Origin: Spirodela intermedia
Taxonomy: Eukaryota; Streptophyta; Magnoliopsida; Alismatales; Araceae
NCBI GenBank assembly: GCA_902729315.2
Contig: LR746266.1
Span: forward strand, 315,001 to 379,000
DNA length: 64,000 bases
Direction of reading: 5' to 3'
Shown here: positions 45,962-64,000 of the stretch, piece after piece
Layout of the letters: each line of letters opens with the position of its first letter
Numbering within the stretch: position 1 is the first letter of the stretch
Position numbers and translations under genes: made by a program
Notes under the pieces: generated by a model
The model's input: the letters and a program-made list of their open reading frames with translations, nothing else
Databases searched by the model: none
What the model was told of the DNA's origin: nothing

Positions 45962-46959
45962 CGGGTTCCCGAACCCCGATGACTGACGACCAAACTCGTA
46001 AAGAAGACTCCGGCGACGAATTCTTGCAGGCGCGGAGGAGAAATCGGAGTAATCCGTCGAAGTCCCCAGGGAAGAAGGAACATTCCCGGCGTAACCCTAG
46101 CTAGCATTCAGGAAGAAGGAGAGGGGATCTTCTTGATCTGAACGGAGGCGGCATCGCCTATGGCTCCGAAGGGGAGACGGCGCTCGGCCGAGCCAACCCC
46201 ATAAAAGATAATGGGTAAAAACCCCTAGAAAATTTTATAGACAGTTACGATTTCTTGTAACCATAAACACTTTTGAAACAATGAAAATTTGAGTTGAATG
46301 ATTTAGAAGACCTTCTGTTTTCCCGTTGCACTACTGTGTCCCTTAAAACGTCACGCTCGTTCTTCAATCATTCATCTTAGAAGTACTTATAGCAAATATT
46401 TAATGTAAGTAGACTATTTTATGTAATTATGTAGATATAGATAATTAGAAATAATAATCTCTGTTGTGTGTGTGTGTGTGTGTGTATAGGCTACTACATT
46501 TTATTAGGAGGTAATCTCGTCATATGGCAAAGTAAAAAAGAAGCAGCCGTTTTAAAAGGAATGATCGAGTGTAAAAATTGAATAATAGAACAAAAGGGAA
46601 ATCCAACAGCTCCAGTAACTTGTTTAATGACCAGCTGGAGCAGATCCTGTGCTCCTCTCCTCCGTTTAGAATAATAGAATTAACCATTTTCATAACGTTC
46701 ATTGTAAGAAAACTATCTCGGGTGCGGGAGCTTCCACGGTGATCTATCTCTACACATGCTTAAGGGTCCTCCAGAGAGAAATCCATCCATTTCTTTGCGT
46801 ATTAAAGGTATACAGAGCTCTGAATACCATAAGCACGCAGGAACTCAAAGTAAAACTCGTTATTTGTGCAAATAAAATGCTCAGCGACCAAAGTTGGCGA
46901 GAGGTTGAAGCAAATAGGCCAATAAATATTTCATGATAATATGAGAGAATGCTGATAGA
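45962..46959. other. Interval between the two BPM copies
   Basis: It contains the 5' leader of the intact BPM (to about 46200), AT-rich DNA with a (GT)n run at about 46462-46487, and from about 46620 intron-like sequence resembling intron 2 of the intact copy. No third BPM exon is found here for the second copy. Confidence 0.55.
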
Positions 46960-48194
46960 AGCTACCTTAAAACAGGAGGCTCTCTTCCCTCCATCTCGAC
47001 TCAATCTAAATTCGGACCCCCGATCATACCAAAGAACTGGGCACGGAATACGGGAGGACGAGCGGCAAGAATCAGTTTGTGGGCTTTAAAAAACTATGTC
47101 GGAACCCATCTCAGTCATCAACAATTCGTCCAGGCTTGGACCCAAGTCCGACGGAGGAACAGGAATACTCCACTGTCCGGGCGTCACTGTGCGAGTCTTA
47201 GAAAAGACGATCGTGCGAATCTTGACAATGCTGATCGGCTGATAAGATTTCATGGTAATATAATCAGAATCTTCCTGGAGAAAGGCCGATCTTTCCAGAG
47301 CTGCTTTCTTGATAAACCTCTTCGAACCCCTGCAATTGCAGCGGCAAATTAGAAGGAACTCGTCGTGATGTAACAACGACACACACGATGAATCAAATCC
47401 GCAGAGAGACAGAGACAAAAGGGAGCATGGACGTGAGGAGAAACCGGTGTAGAACACACAACAGAAGCTAAAACGTTGTTTCAACCATCCGCTAGAAAAA
47501 TCAGATGAAAACAGGAAAGTTGTCGGAAAGGAAGGGCGAACAGAGTCGACAGAATATTTCGTAATGTATAAATATAGATCGTCCAAGTCATCGAGCAGCT
47601 TTGTCTCACAACAAGGTGAAGGACAGCACGCCGAGGCGTCCGCCTCATGGGTGGGGAATGGCAGACGGCGGAGGCACACATACCAGATGTGGTTGTATCC
47701 ACAGAGGCGGAGTGGTCCGTCAGGCCTCTTGCCACCAAAACGGCTTTTCACCATGTGCTCTCCTTTGCCGCTCTGATCCACCAAAATAAGCTCGAAGAGG
47801 CTCTCACGTATGGATCATTGGTGATCCGATTAACGAAAACGGACACGTAATCGGCATCCTCTCGGTTCTTGCCGTCCGGGTAGAAGTAGATAACCCACAG
47901 ATATTCCCCCACCGAGAAGATCTCGCTCGCAAGGAACTTCCCGATCCCCATTCCTTTCGCCAGAGAGTACCCCACCACCACGTAACGGTAGGAGCCTTTC
48001 ACGGTGCGACCCAACGACGTCGACCACGAGACCTCCGGCTGCTCCTCCCGCCTCCGGGAACCTTCCACCGCCGCCCACGACGTTAGCGGCAGCATCATCG
48101 GGCTCATGAACCCCGAAGACTGAGGCCCAAACTCGTAAAAAAGGCTCCGGCGACGAATTCTTGCAGGCTTGGATGAGATATCCGAGTAATCCAC
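46960..48194 (-). pseudogene. Tandem MATH-BTB (BPM) pseudogene
   Basis: This is a diverged paralogue of the BPM at 44487-45961. It keeps the MATH exon (GYSLAKGMGIGKF, IYFYPDGKN) and much of the BTB exon (GSKRFIKKAALERS, FKAHKLILAARPPVFRAQFF). Three lesions are visible: a one-base loss near 47800 that shifts the MATH frame, a 20-base deletion near 47090 in the BTB that removes VVAGES-equivalent codons and shifts frame, and a TGA near 47003. The third exon is absent. Exon-intron borders otherwise match the intact gene. It is probably non-functional. Confidence 0.82.
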
Positions 48195-48978
48195 CGGGGG
48201 GATCTTCTTAATCCGAATGGAGGCGGCGCCGCCTATGATTCCGGTGGGGAGACGGCGAAAACCCTCTCACAGCTCGGAGGTGAGACTCGCCGGAGTGACC
48301 GTCTCGCGCTGCCCGACGGTTATGCGGAAATTTCGGACCGGCTCGGCCCAGACAACCCTGTAAAGGTAACCAATAGCTAAAAACCCCTAAAGAATGTATA
48401 TATACAAGAACGGTTTAAAATATAAGCATGTTTAAAATAATGAAAAATTGGGCTGAATTATTTATCACCCCTTGTGTTTTCCAGTTGCACTACTTGGTAC
48501 CAGAAAACAACATATACTCTTGCTTTTCAATCATTCGTCCTGATCAGGTGCTTTTACAAAATATTTTCTGTAATTATGTATATCGAAATAATTACAGGTA
48601 CCTCTCTCTCTCTCTCTCTCCCTCTCTCTCTTCCTTCTTTCTCTATCCTGCAGAGTTCAGCAAACAAGTTTCGTGCCGCCACCCTCAGCATCCCGGTCAA
48701 GATGCAGAACCTTTCTCCTAAGTAATGAACTCTATTGTACTCGGAGAGAGAGAGAGGTGACGAGGATGGGTGATTTTTTCCTCGGCCTCAGTAAGTCGGG
48801 CTTCTGTAGCCTAATCCTGGCAGAGAGGGAGGGAGAGAGAAGAGGTAAGAATCGTTGATTCTTCCATGGTTTGGACAAACAGTAAGATTCATTTCCTCCC
48901 CACTGAGAGCAAGACCGGTTTCCGCAGCTTAATCAGAAGGAAGATAGGTTGATATATACATATATAGATATATACAAT

Positions 48979-49029
<51 letters not shown>

Positions 49030-49835
49030 AGAGATCTGTCTCTGATACCAGAGGGATCCCCCTCTCACATCCTCTGCCGATATTAAAAGGAACTCTGAAC
49101 TGGCGAAGGTGAGAGACGCCGACGGGCATAGATTACTTGATAATAAAGGAAGCGGCGTCCGGACAAGCAAGGGGATCGATGGAACGTCTCGTCGGCTCCG
49201 CGGAGGACCATGTTATGTGCTCGTGCCGGCGGGGCGCCGATCAAGAGTTCTACTCAGAACCCTGCATATACTATGCTCGTACTACCGCCGGCGCGGCGCG
49301 TAGCTTCGTTTCCCTCCGCAGGGAATATTGGGGAGCTTAAACCATGAAAGATACAGTCGCCGTTTCCAGTAGGGCACTGTTACTCGAAAACTTCGTCAAT
49401 CTAGAGAGAGAATCAGACACGGTCAGCGTTTATCTCTCTCTCTCACACACACACACACACCCATTTTCCGGGCTTTTGCCCGGAACTTGTTGACGACGAC
49501 CGGGGTAGGGAGGGCTTGGCGAGAAGAGGGCCAGATCCAACCTGGTGACGCCCTTGTGACTGAGATTCTCCTCCCGAAGAGCTGTACGAGTCAGAGGGCT
49601 TGATAAACAATGTCTATTGAGTTTGACGGAAGCTTTAGGTTCCCCCCAAGAAGAGTGATCTCATAAGGTGGTCAATCGTAATCAGCTATGTCGTTTATGT
49701 GATATTCGATGAATTTACGTACTCATTACATGATTAGTCTTACTTAATTCATTTCTCGCGTGATAGATTGATTGACATTTGGACTCTCTTTCTCCCAGCC
49801 CCCCCCCCCCCTCTCTCCCCTCTCTGGCAGACTGC
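48195..49835. other. Intergenic between the BPM pseudogene and the SUPERMAN-like gene
   Basis: No gene recognised. It holds the pseudogene's upstream flank, a (CT)n run at about 48604-48632, a long (GA)n run at about 48982-49026, a CA run at 49444-49460 and a poly-C stretch at 49799-49810. Confidence 0.6.
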
Positions 49836-50077
49836 AATTTCCGTGGATGATAATCGAGAAGATGCTTATCTGCGCAAAATCAAGCAATGGAAAATTTGAA
49901 AATGCCGTCGCTCGAATCGTCCAAAACAACCAATCACCGACCGACTAGGACTACCTGCAGGAGACTTTTCTAGGTTCAGCTCTGCACTTTCTCTTCTCAT
50001 GTTTACAGCTCGGCAGAGAAAGAGAGAGAGAGAGCGGCGGGCCTCTCCTTCTTCCTTCAGAGTCTGCGCAGGGCGCG
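49836..50077 (+). promoter_or_regulatory. Proximal 5' region/leader of the SUPERMAN-like gene with an overlapping upstream ATG
   Basis: This region is duplicated (diverged) at 43711-43950, which supports it as a discrete unit. An upstream ATG at 49999 (weak context, C at -3) opens a 112-codon frame that overlaps the main start out of frame and ends at 50337. The main ATG at 50078 has G at -3 and G at +4. If the transcript includes 49999 this could lower translation. No TATA box is evident. Confidence 0.5.
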
Positions 50078-50719
50078 ATGGAGGAAGGTCGGTGCCGCAG
50101 GCTGACCGGGGGGAGTCGAGTCGGGGACCTCGCTGGCGGCGCTGCCACAGCCGCTTTCTACGACGAGTATTCCTTGGAGGAAGACTCAGCCGGGCAAGGC
50201 TACCCATGGCCCCCCAGATCTTACTCGTGCAGCTTCTGCAGGAGAGAATTCCGATCGGCCCAAGCTCTCGGCGGCCACGTGAACGTACACCGGAGAGACC
50301 GAGCCAGGCTGAAGCTGTCCTCCGCGACCCAGATTGAGATCGGCCTCCGCCAGATTCCTTGCCCCCCGGGTGTTTCAGTGGGGACGTCTAGATCACCCTC
50401 TTCTTCTTCTTTTAGGGTTTCAGGGACTTCCACCATTGAAAGCCCTAAAGAGCAGATCCTTGTCTCTCCTTCCTGCCTTTCACATTTCTTCAACGAAAAC
50501 CCAGATGAATCTTCAGTTCAGATTCCAATGGGGGAGGGTGATCTCAAGGAGAAGGCGCCAGGTGGCAAAAGGAGGAAACACGACTTGACTGTTCCTCACG
50601 CTCTCCGATTCTCTGTGGCTGGCGAGAGTCTTCTCCAATCTCAGACACTTGGAGGTGTCTCTATTCCCGCTGAGGAAATAGATCTCGAGCTTAGGCTTGG
50701 AGGATCCGCCTTCGGCTGA
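50078..50719 (+). CDS. SUPERMAN-like C2H2 zinc-finger repressor (complete)
   Basis: 213 aa, single exon. ATG at 50078 in GCGATGG context, preceded by a GA-containing leader. The acidic N-terminus leads into [13 protein letters not shown], then the QALGGH finger (about residues 45-70) and basic [12 protein letters not shown] Ser-rich middle follows, then a basic KRRKH patch at about 170 that may aid nuclear import, and the C-terminal EAR motif DLELRLG. This is the architecture of the SUPERMAN/RABBIT EARS/ZFP10-11 group of transcriptional repressors. The gene is the full-length version of the truncated copy at 1-610; the two are identical over the shared part. The upstream neighbour is a BPM pseudogene on the opposite strand. 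Confidence 0.93.
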   Translation: MEEGRCRRLTGGSRVGDLAGGAATAAFYDEYSLEEDSAGQGYPWPPRSYSCSFCRREFRSAQALGGHVNVHRRDRARLKLSSATQIEIGLRQIPCPPGVSVGTSRSPSSSSFRVSGTSTIESPKEQILVSPSCLSHFFNENPDESSVQIPMGEGDLKEKAPGGKRRKHDLTVPHALRFSVAGESLLQSQTLGGVSIPAEEIDLELRLGGSAFG

Positions 50720-58571
<7,852 letters not shown>

Positions 58572-58643
58572 TGAGGCTTGTTGATTTCCCCCTGCCGTCG
58601 CACTTTCTACACAATTATTTCCGCGACCGAAATAAAAGAAGAG

Positions 58644-59672
58644 CTGGCGAACCGGTGGTGGGCCGGTAATGTGGCCCTCGGCGGCGGCGGCAGTGGCGGA
58701 GGCGGTGGTATCGGCGTTGACCCCGCCTCCTCTTCCCCCGCCGGGGTCACCGCCTTGCACCTCCGCAATCCCAACGACGACGATCTCCATCACCTCCGCA
58801 ACCCCAACCCCGCCAGCACCAACAGTAGCGGAAGCAACCACAACCCCAACGACGACGACGGAGACGCTGTTGACCACCCCGCTGGCAGCGGCGGTCAAGA
58901 TTCCGCGGAAGCCGGTGGAGGGGGAGGCCGTGGGGGATCCGGCGCCACCCCAGGTCGCCGCCCCCGCGGGCGCCCTCCGGGGTCCAAGAACAAGCCGAAG
59001 CCGCCGGTCATCATTACCAGGGAGAGCCCCAACGCGCTCCGCTCCCACGTGCTGGAAATCAGCAGCGGCACCGACATTGTGGACGCCATCTCGACTTTCG
59101 TCCGCCGCCGGCAACGCGGCGTCTGCGTGCTGAGCGGCAACGGAGTGGTGGCGAACGTTACACTGCGTCAGCCGGCGGCTCCTGCTGGGGCGGTGGTGCC
59201 CTTGCACGGGCGATTCGAGATCCTCTCTCTCTCGGGGGCTTTTCTGCCCTCGCCGTCGCCGCCGGGGGCGACGGGGCTGACGGTGTACCTCGCCGGAGGG
59301 CAGGGACAGGTGGTGGGAGGGAGCGTGGTGGGGGCTCTCATGGCGGCAGGGCCCGTGATGGTGATCGCCGCAACATTTGGTAACGTCACCTATGAGCGGC
59401 TACCCATCGAGGAGGATGGTCCCGCTGAGTCCGCCGGCGGCGGCGGTTGCTCGGAGGGAATGCTGTTGGGGCAAGGCGGTGCTGGTGTGAGCCCGGGAGG
59501 TGGTGGCGGGGGCGGTGGGTCTCCTCATCACGGTGGTGCAAGCCTGGGAGAATCGGGGGGAATGCCTATCTACAACTTGCCTCCCAACCTGATGGCTAAT
59601 GCTCAGCTGCCTCACGACGTGTTCGGAGCTTGGGTTTCTCATCAGCCTCACCGTCCTCCGCCCTCCTACTGA
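58644..59672 (+). CDS. AHL protein, copy 2 (CTG at family start position)
   Basis: Identical to 8536-9564: Gly-rich N-terminus after [19 protein letters not shown]-hook, PPC domain with [10 protein letters not shown], and Gly/His-rich tail. The same CTG (58644-58646) stands where type-I AHLs have ATG, and the same upstream in-frame TGA is present at 58572. Because the copies may be one locus assembled twice, this is not independent evidence for the CTG. Confidence 0.88.
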   Translation: MANRWWAGNVALGGGGSGGGGGIGVDPASSSPAGVTALHLRNPNDDDLHHLRNPNPASTNSSGSNHNPNDDDGDAVDHPAGSGGQDSAEAGGGGGRGGSGATPGRRPRGRPPGSKNKPKPPVIITRESPNALRSHVLEISSGTDIVDAISTFVRRRQRGVCVLSGNGVVANVTLRQPAAPAGAVVPLHGRFEILSLSGAFLPSPSPPGATGLTVYLAGGQGQVVGGSVVGALMAAGPVMVIAATFGNVTYERLPIEEDGPAESAGGGGCSEGMLLGQGGAGVSPGGGGGGGGSPHHGGASLGESGGMPIYNLPPNLMANAQLPHDVFGAWVSHQPHRPPPSY

Positions 59673-60376
59673 TAAGGCACCTCTCCCCCCCTCTCTCTCT
59701 CTCTCTCGATTTACTCTTCTTCATGCTTGTGCTTTCGTCAATTTATTTAAAGAGTTTGCTGATCTTCATGTCATTGCATGTCCCGTTCGATCTCCCTTTC
59801 TTTTTGTAGCACACATTTTGATGATTAGTATTAGACCCTTTAATTTAGTATAGTTTCCCTTCTCTCCATTTCCGCTCTGCTCTCTCTCGCTCTCGCTCTT
59901 GCTCTCTCTGTATAGTATCGCCTATACTAATAGCTCCTACTAGATTTCTTCACGATCACTTTTGGATGGGTTACTGAGGAATGATTTCCATCACTGGTGA
60001 AGGAAAAGGGGTGACGGGTAGAAAGCCATTAACCCAAGCTGCTTCTTTTTTCCTGTCAAGAAACTTAGTTTATCGTCAGATTATCCTGCTTGCAACTGAA
60101 TACAAGAGCAGAAGGTCGATTCATGATGCAGAAAATTGAGTCGAATTGCTTCTCGTCACCGATCCATGGCTATCGCGCCGGCAATTGGTTGCTGGCTTCA
60201 GATGAGGAGGGAGAGAGGGTCCAATGGGGCTCTACTCACGGTATCGCTGCGATGGGGGACAGAGCTCGAGGATAACTGACGAGGTCCACCCACCAACCTA
60301 CTTCATCTGATTTGACGTCTTGGGAGCCTCTGCATGACTTCTCTCTCACCTCGGGAAGGATGCTGTGGCAGCTTTC

Positions 60377-60414
<38 letters not shown>

Positions 60415-63400
60415 GGTTTCTGAAAAGGGTTTGAACCCAGGTTTGGTTAGGGGTTGTAGTTTTGGTAAGGGTTTGTGCTCGGCGAGGGGAGCAAGAAGCA
60501 TCCTTCTGTCATTCCTTAGACCCGCGACACTGTCAGGCTGATGCCATTTGCGGCCAGTGCGGCAGTCGGTGCATTGAAGGTCCTCTTCGGGTGGCAGCAA
60601 GATAGGAGTTTGCGGCGGGGTCCTCCGGTGGGCGGCGCAGGCTTTCACATCACCTGGTAAATTATTTAGATCCCCCCTTCCAAAAGGGATTGATTACTGA
60701 TGATGGGATGAAGTTGGCCTCTTTCTTCTCGCCGATGATTCCTTCGAGCAACCGACCTCCTCTTTTTTCTTGTCTATCCTTCCCCCGTCACGTTACGATT
60801 CTCTTTCTCTGGCTCATCGACGAGCGCCCCATTCCTTCCTTCCTCAGATGAAGATAATGTTTGCCCTTGTGACCATACTCCTCATTTACGCGCTTCCTGT
60901 AATCTTACCCCTCGTTATTCCGATGGTATAGTATTCTGACCCTCTGGTGAACAAATTATTAAGAGCATGGCAGCATACCTCATTGGGAGTAGGATGGATA
61001 GCTCGGGGGAAAAAATATTGTTGAAGTGCCAGCACCGCCAGACCTCGACGTATGTAGCTCCACGGGGATGACTTGACAGCTTAGTAACGCCAAGATCCAC
61101 TTATCTACCTTGTTATCCAGTTTTCTAAAGCCTGGTTATCTTTTCTTCACTTCATCTTGCTCCCGATTTTATGAGAACTACAGCACACCCCCACCCACTG
61201 GTCTAAAAGGTCTCCTCTCAATCTCTGATCCGTGTCCGTGAGGAGAGGAAGAAGAGCGCGTCGAAGGGACACCAGAAGAAGGGTGTGGTCAAGGGCTATG
61301 GGGTTGGCAGAGGCTTTCGCCCGAGTCACCATTGAACACGCCAGGGCTTCATACGGCAGTATTGGAGCTATCTTCTACCTCGTTTGTGGCGCAATCATCT
61401 TAAGCACCTCATTCATCCCATATTCTCCGCTGTTATTTTAGGATGACCCGATTCATATCTACCCCCAACGACAAGCTGAAGGTGTTCCGAGCTCTACATG
61501 AACGCTGAAGATTGGAAAGACGTCAGGTTAGTCGCCATGCGTATCACAAGCATGCTGACAGGCTAAGTTCGATCCAAAGCTACCACTGGACTGTGTCCGA
61601 CTTGAAGGCTATTGCTTGCATTTACTGTTGGCATCAATTGCCTGATGCAGGAGTCTCTGCCTTCTTTACCGACTCCATTACGAAATGGGCATCGAACAAT
61701 AGTTGACCAGATGGCTTTTTCTCGACATTTCTGTCTGGTCAAAGATAAACTGGAACTATTCTTGAACAGGATGGGTCCTCCGTCACAATCCTTTGATCTC
61801 TAAGGTCTCGAGTTCATGCGCTTTGGTCGCGCACCCCACATTTGCCCTTCATGTTGACAAAACATAGAGATAGACGCGTGGAATCATCTATCACGAAGAG
61901 GGTGAGAGGGGTCACGGGGCCCTTTCTCCTACGGATTCTGCACGTCGCAGCCGAAGAAAGCTTAATGGCCGTGTGCATAATAAGGTGCTCGAAGGTGGAA
62001 GCTATTTCAACCATGTTCTTCTACTATGATAGCAAATCCCGGCTCGGTCGCTTTCTCTTCGTCTAGTTTAGGTAGGATCTTCCATCGGAAGGTGTGACGC
62101 TCACTGTATTTCTTTCCCTTTTCCGTCGAGATAGGATCGAGGTAGCTGCAGAGGCGTTCGCTCGGTCCCCCCGCCGGCCGCACGACTAAAATCAAGTTCT
62201 GGGGGGGCTCCGCCAACGTCGGAGGGAATCCAAAACCCTGAAGTCTTTCTTGGTTCATATGGCCAGAGATGCGTCACGCGTCAAGCACTGCCTCTCCGAA
62301 CGAGGGTTGTCCGATTTAAGCCCACTGGAAATTCATCAAGCCCCTCACTTCTTTCCGCCACGTTGGGGGGGTGGGGGCGGGCGAGTAGGCATTCGAACGT
62401 GAGACGCGACCCGGGAAGGAAGGTTCTTTTCTTTGCTATAAAAGGGCGCCGGTCTTCGTCAGACCATCCACGGACGGACGAGTCTCTGGATTCTCCATGG
62501 TTTCCGTTCAGCAAGCATTCACATATATGCATGCACGCACGCATGCATGCATGAAACCCATCTGGCCTTCGTCCGGCGCGTTTTCCTGCGCTCCTCCGAT
62601 GTGCTCGGCTAGTTCTCCATGGTCTCACCCGCCCTTCGAACTGACCGCATGAAGCGCGTATTCCCCGAGTGTCTATCGAACCAGGCGCAGTACTTTCCAT
62701 GTACATAAAAAAAAAAAAATCTTCTTCGGTGAGATCCTCGCGGATTCAGTTGCCGAGCATAGAAAGACCGCCGATGGGGTATCTCAGTGAGGAAGACGGC
62801 TCTCAACTGTTAACTGATATAATAATAGTTTAGACAAGAACACCAACACGGCTGTCATGGCTTTGAAAATCCCTCGACGTACCCTACTCATTGATGGCCC
62901 TTTTATTTGCGCGTACGGCGATCATGCCTAGAGAGAGAGAGAGAGAGTTACTGATGGCTCCAGGCAACCTGACGCTGATCTCAGGAAGCCCAGAAAGAAA
63001 CAAAAAAGAGCGGCTCTTCTTTGGACTTAAAAGGGCTTTTATTTATTTATTATACTACTATATCGAAAATTAAAAGGAACTTATGATAACAGAGAAAGCC
63101 CGAGGATAAGCCCAGAAAAATAGATGTGGTTCAGAGTTAGAGACTCCGGATCTCCTCTTCGATGAACAGAAGCTGCACCGAACCATTTCAGAATCCTCAC
63201 CTCGTTCGTCACCGCCCCGCCGGTATCCCCAGCATCGGCTGGGCGGGACATAGTGAGAGAGGCACCATAGATTGCAGCCAAAGCTGCCCCTTTCCGTCCC
63301 CCCACAGGAAGATAGGTCGTGATAGAGAGAGAGAGAGAGTAGCCTTGATCTATGACGAACATCGCAGCTATCGAAACGCATACACCAACACCCAGTGGAG

Positions 63401-64000
63401 AAATGTACGCAGAGATCATCACAAGGGCACACGCATAGAAGCTTCCCCGCATAGATACAAGCAGACACAGAAACATACATATAATCAAAACTTAAGCAAT
63501 GACAAATTCCCATTTACAGAAATCAATCCTAACCTAGACTGTTCTTCACTAGAAGATAGAAACCCCCCCCCCCCCTCTACTTGGTCAACTTTTCTGGGTA
63601 AAAAAAATTAAAAATGGCATTTTTTCTGTGCACCTAGGACAAGGGAACTTGACAATTCTCTCCCCCAGGGGTTTCCATTTCGGGTAGAAAAAAGATCATC
63701 AGTCCAGAAGCTTAGGTAGGGCTTTCAGCAGCCCACCATTTTTAGAAATTCATGGATCCACAGTAAATTCACAAACGCATCAGATATACCTGATACGCCC
63801 AAAACCTAATAGCAGAAGATTTCCAAGTATGCACAATGGATCAATAAATCGACTTATAAAATCATTTAATGGTGCTTTCCACTACTCATTTGGGGAGATT
63901 TTCACGTCATAATCAAGAAGAAAAATTGGCCCAAGTTAGTAACCTCAGCGATTTGCTTAGTCGGAATGATCTAGAACAATCCCCACCTGATCTTGGCACC
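59673..64000. other. AHL downstream flank, copy 2
   Basis: Counterpart of 9565-13892. It contains a GA run near 60384-60410, the TATA-plus-51-codon frame at 62437-62652 and poly-C near 63564. No gene recognised. The sequence stops at the window edge still matching copy 1. Confidence 0.6.

Overview
The window is plant nuclear DNA, almost certainly from an angiosperm. The evidence is the plant-specific gene families (a SUPERMAN-type C2H2 factor with an EAR motif, an AHL protein, a GPAT5-type acyltransferase, RDUF and SDIR1 RING ligases, BPM MATH-BTB proteins), GT/AG introns, dense GA/CT microsatellites and a decayed Ty3/gypsy element. GC-rich single-exon genes (AHL, GPAT, RDUF) lean towards a monocot or early-diverging angiosperm, but the species cannot be fixed from the sequence.

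Layout, left to right: (i) 1-13892 holds the 3' part of a SUPERMAN-like zinc-finger gene (+), a long non-coding stretch, an AHL gene (+) and more non-coding DNA. (ii) 15827-22874 (-) is a 14-exon PWI-domain SR-rich splicing co-activator gene (SRRM1/SRm160 type, 885 aa). (iii) 23633-26509 (-) is a four-exon domesticated BED/hAT-transposase-like gene (765 aa). (iv) 30918-39718 is a plus-strand row: GPAT5/7-like acyltransferase, RDUF-like RING-H2/DUF1117 ligase, a small plastid DnaJ-type zinc-finger protein (2 exons), and SDIR1 (8 exons). (v) 40018-43708 contains a long foldback, a 10-N assembly gap, and a split, decayed gypsy element ending in a probable LTR. (vi) 43711-48194 has a gene-less diverged copy of the SUPERMAN-like gene's 5' region, an intact BPM gene (-) and a tandem BPM pseudogene (-). 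(vii) 50078-64000 has the complete SUPERMAN-like gene and then repeats 1-13892 almost base for base.

The dominant structural fact is that 13.9-kb direct repeat with a 50.1-kb period. It is identical even through long microsatellites and a 19-G run, apart from one 16/17-bp patch. Together with the 10-N join this looks more like a redundant or misordered contig than an old duplication. If so, the native order would be gypsy-BPM-SUPERMAN-like-AHL-SRRM1-hAT-GPAT-RDUF-DnaJ-SDIR1.

The multi-exon models were built by hand from splice sites and all close in frame (SRRM1 2658 nt, hAT 2298 nt, SDIR1 888 nt, DnaJ-type 390 nt, BPM 1062 nt). The genes are independent transcription units, not a pathway. 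However, SDIR1, RDUF, GPAT5 and BPM families are all tied to ABA or drought responses or to suberin barriers in other plants.
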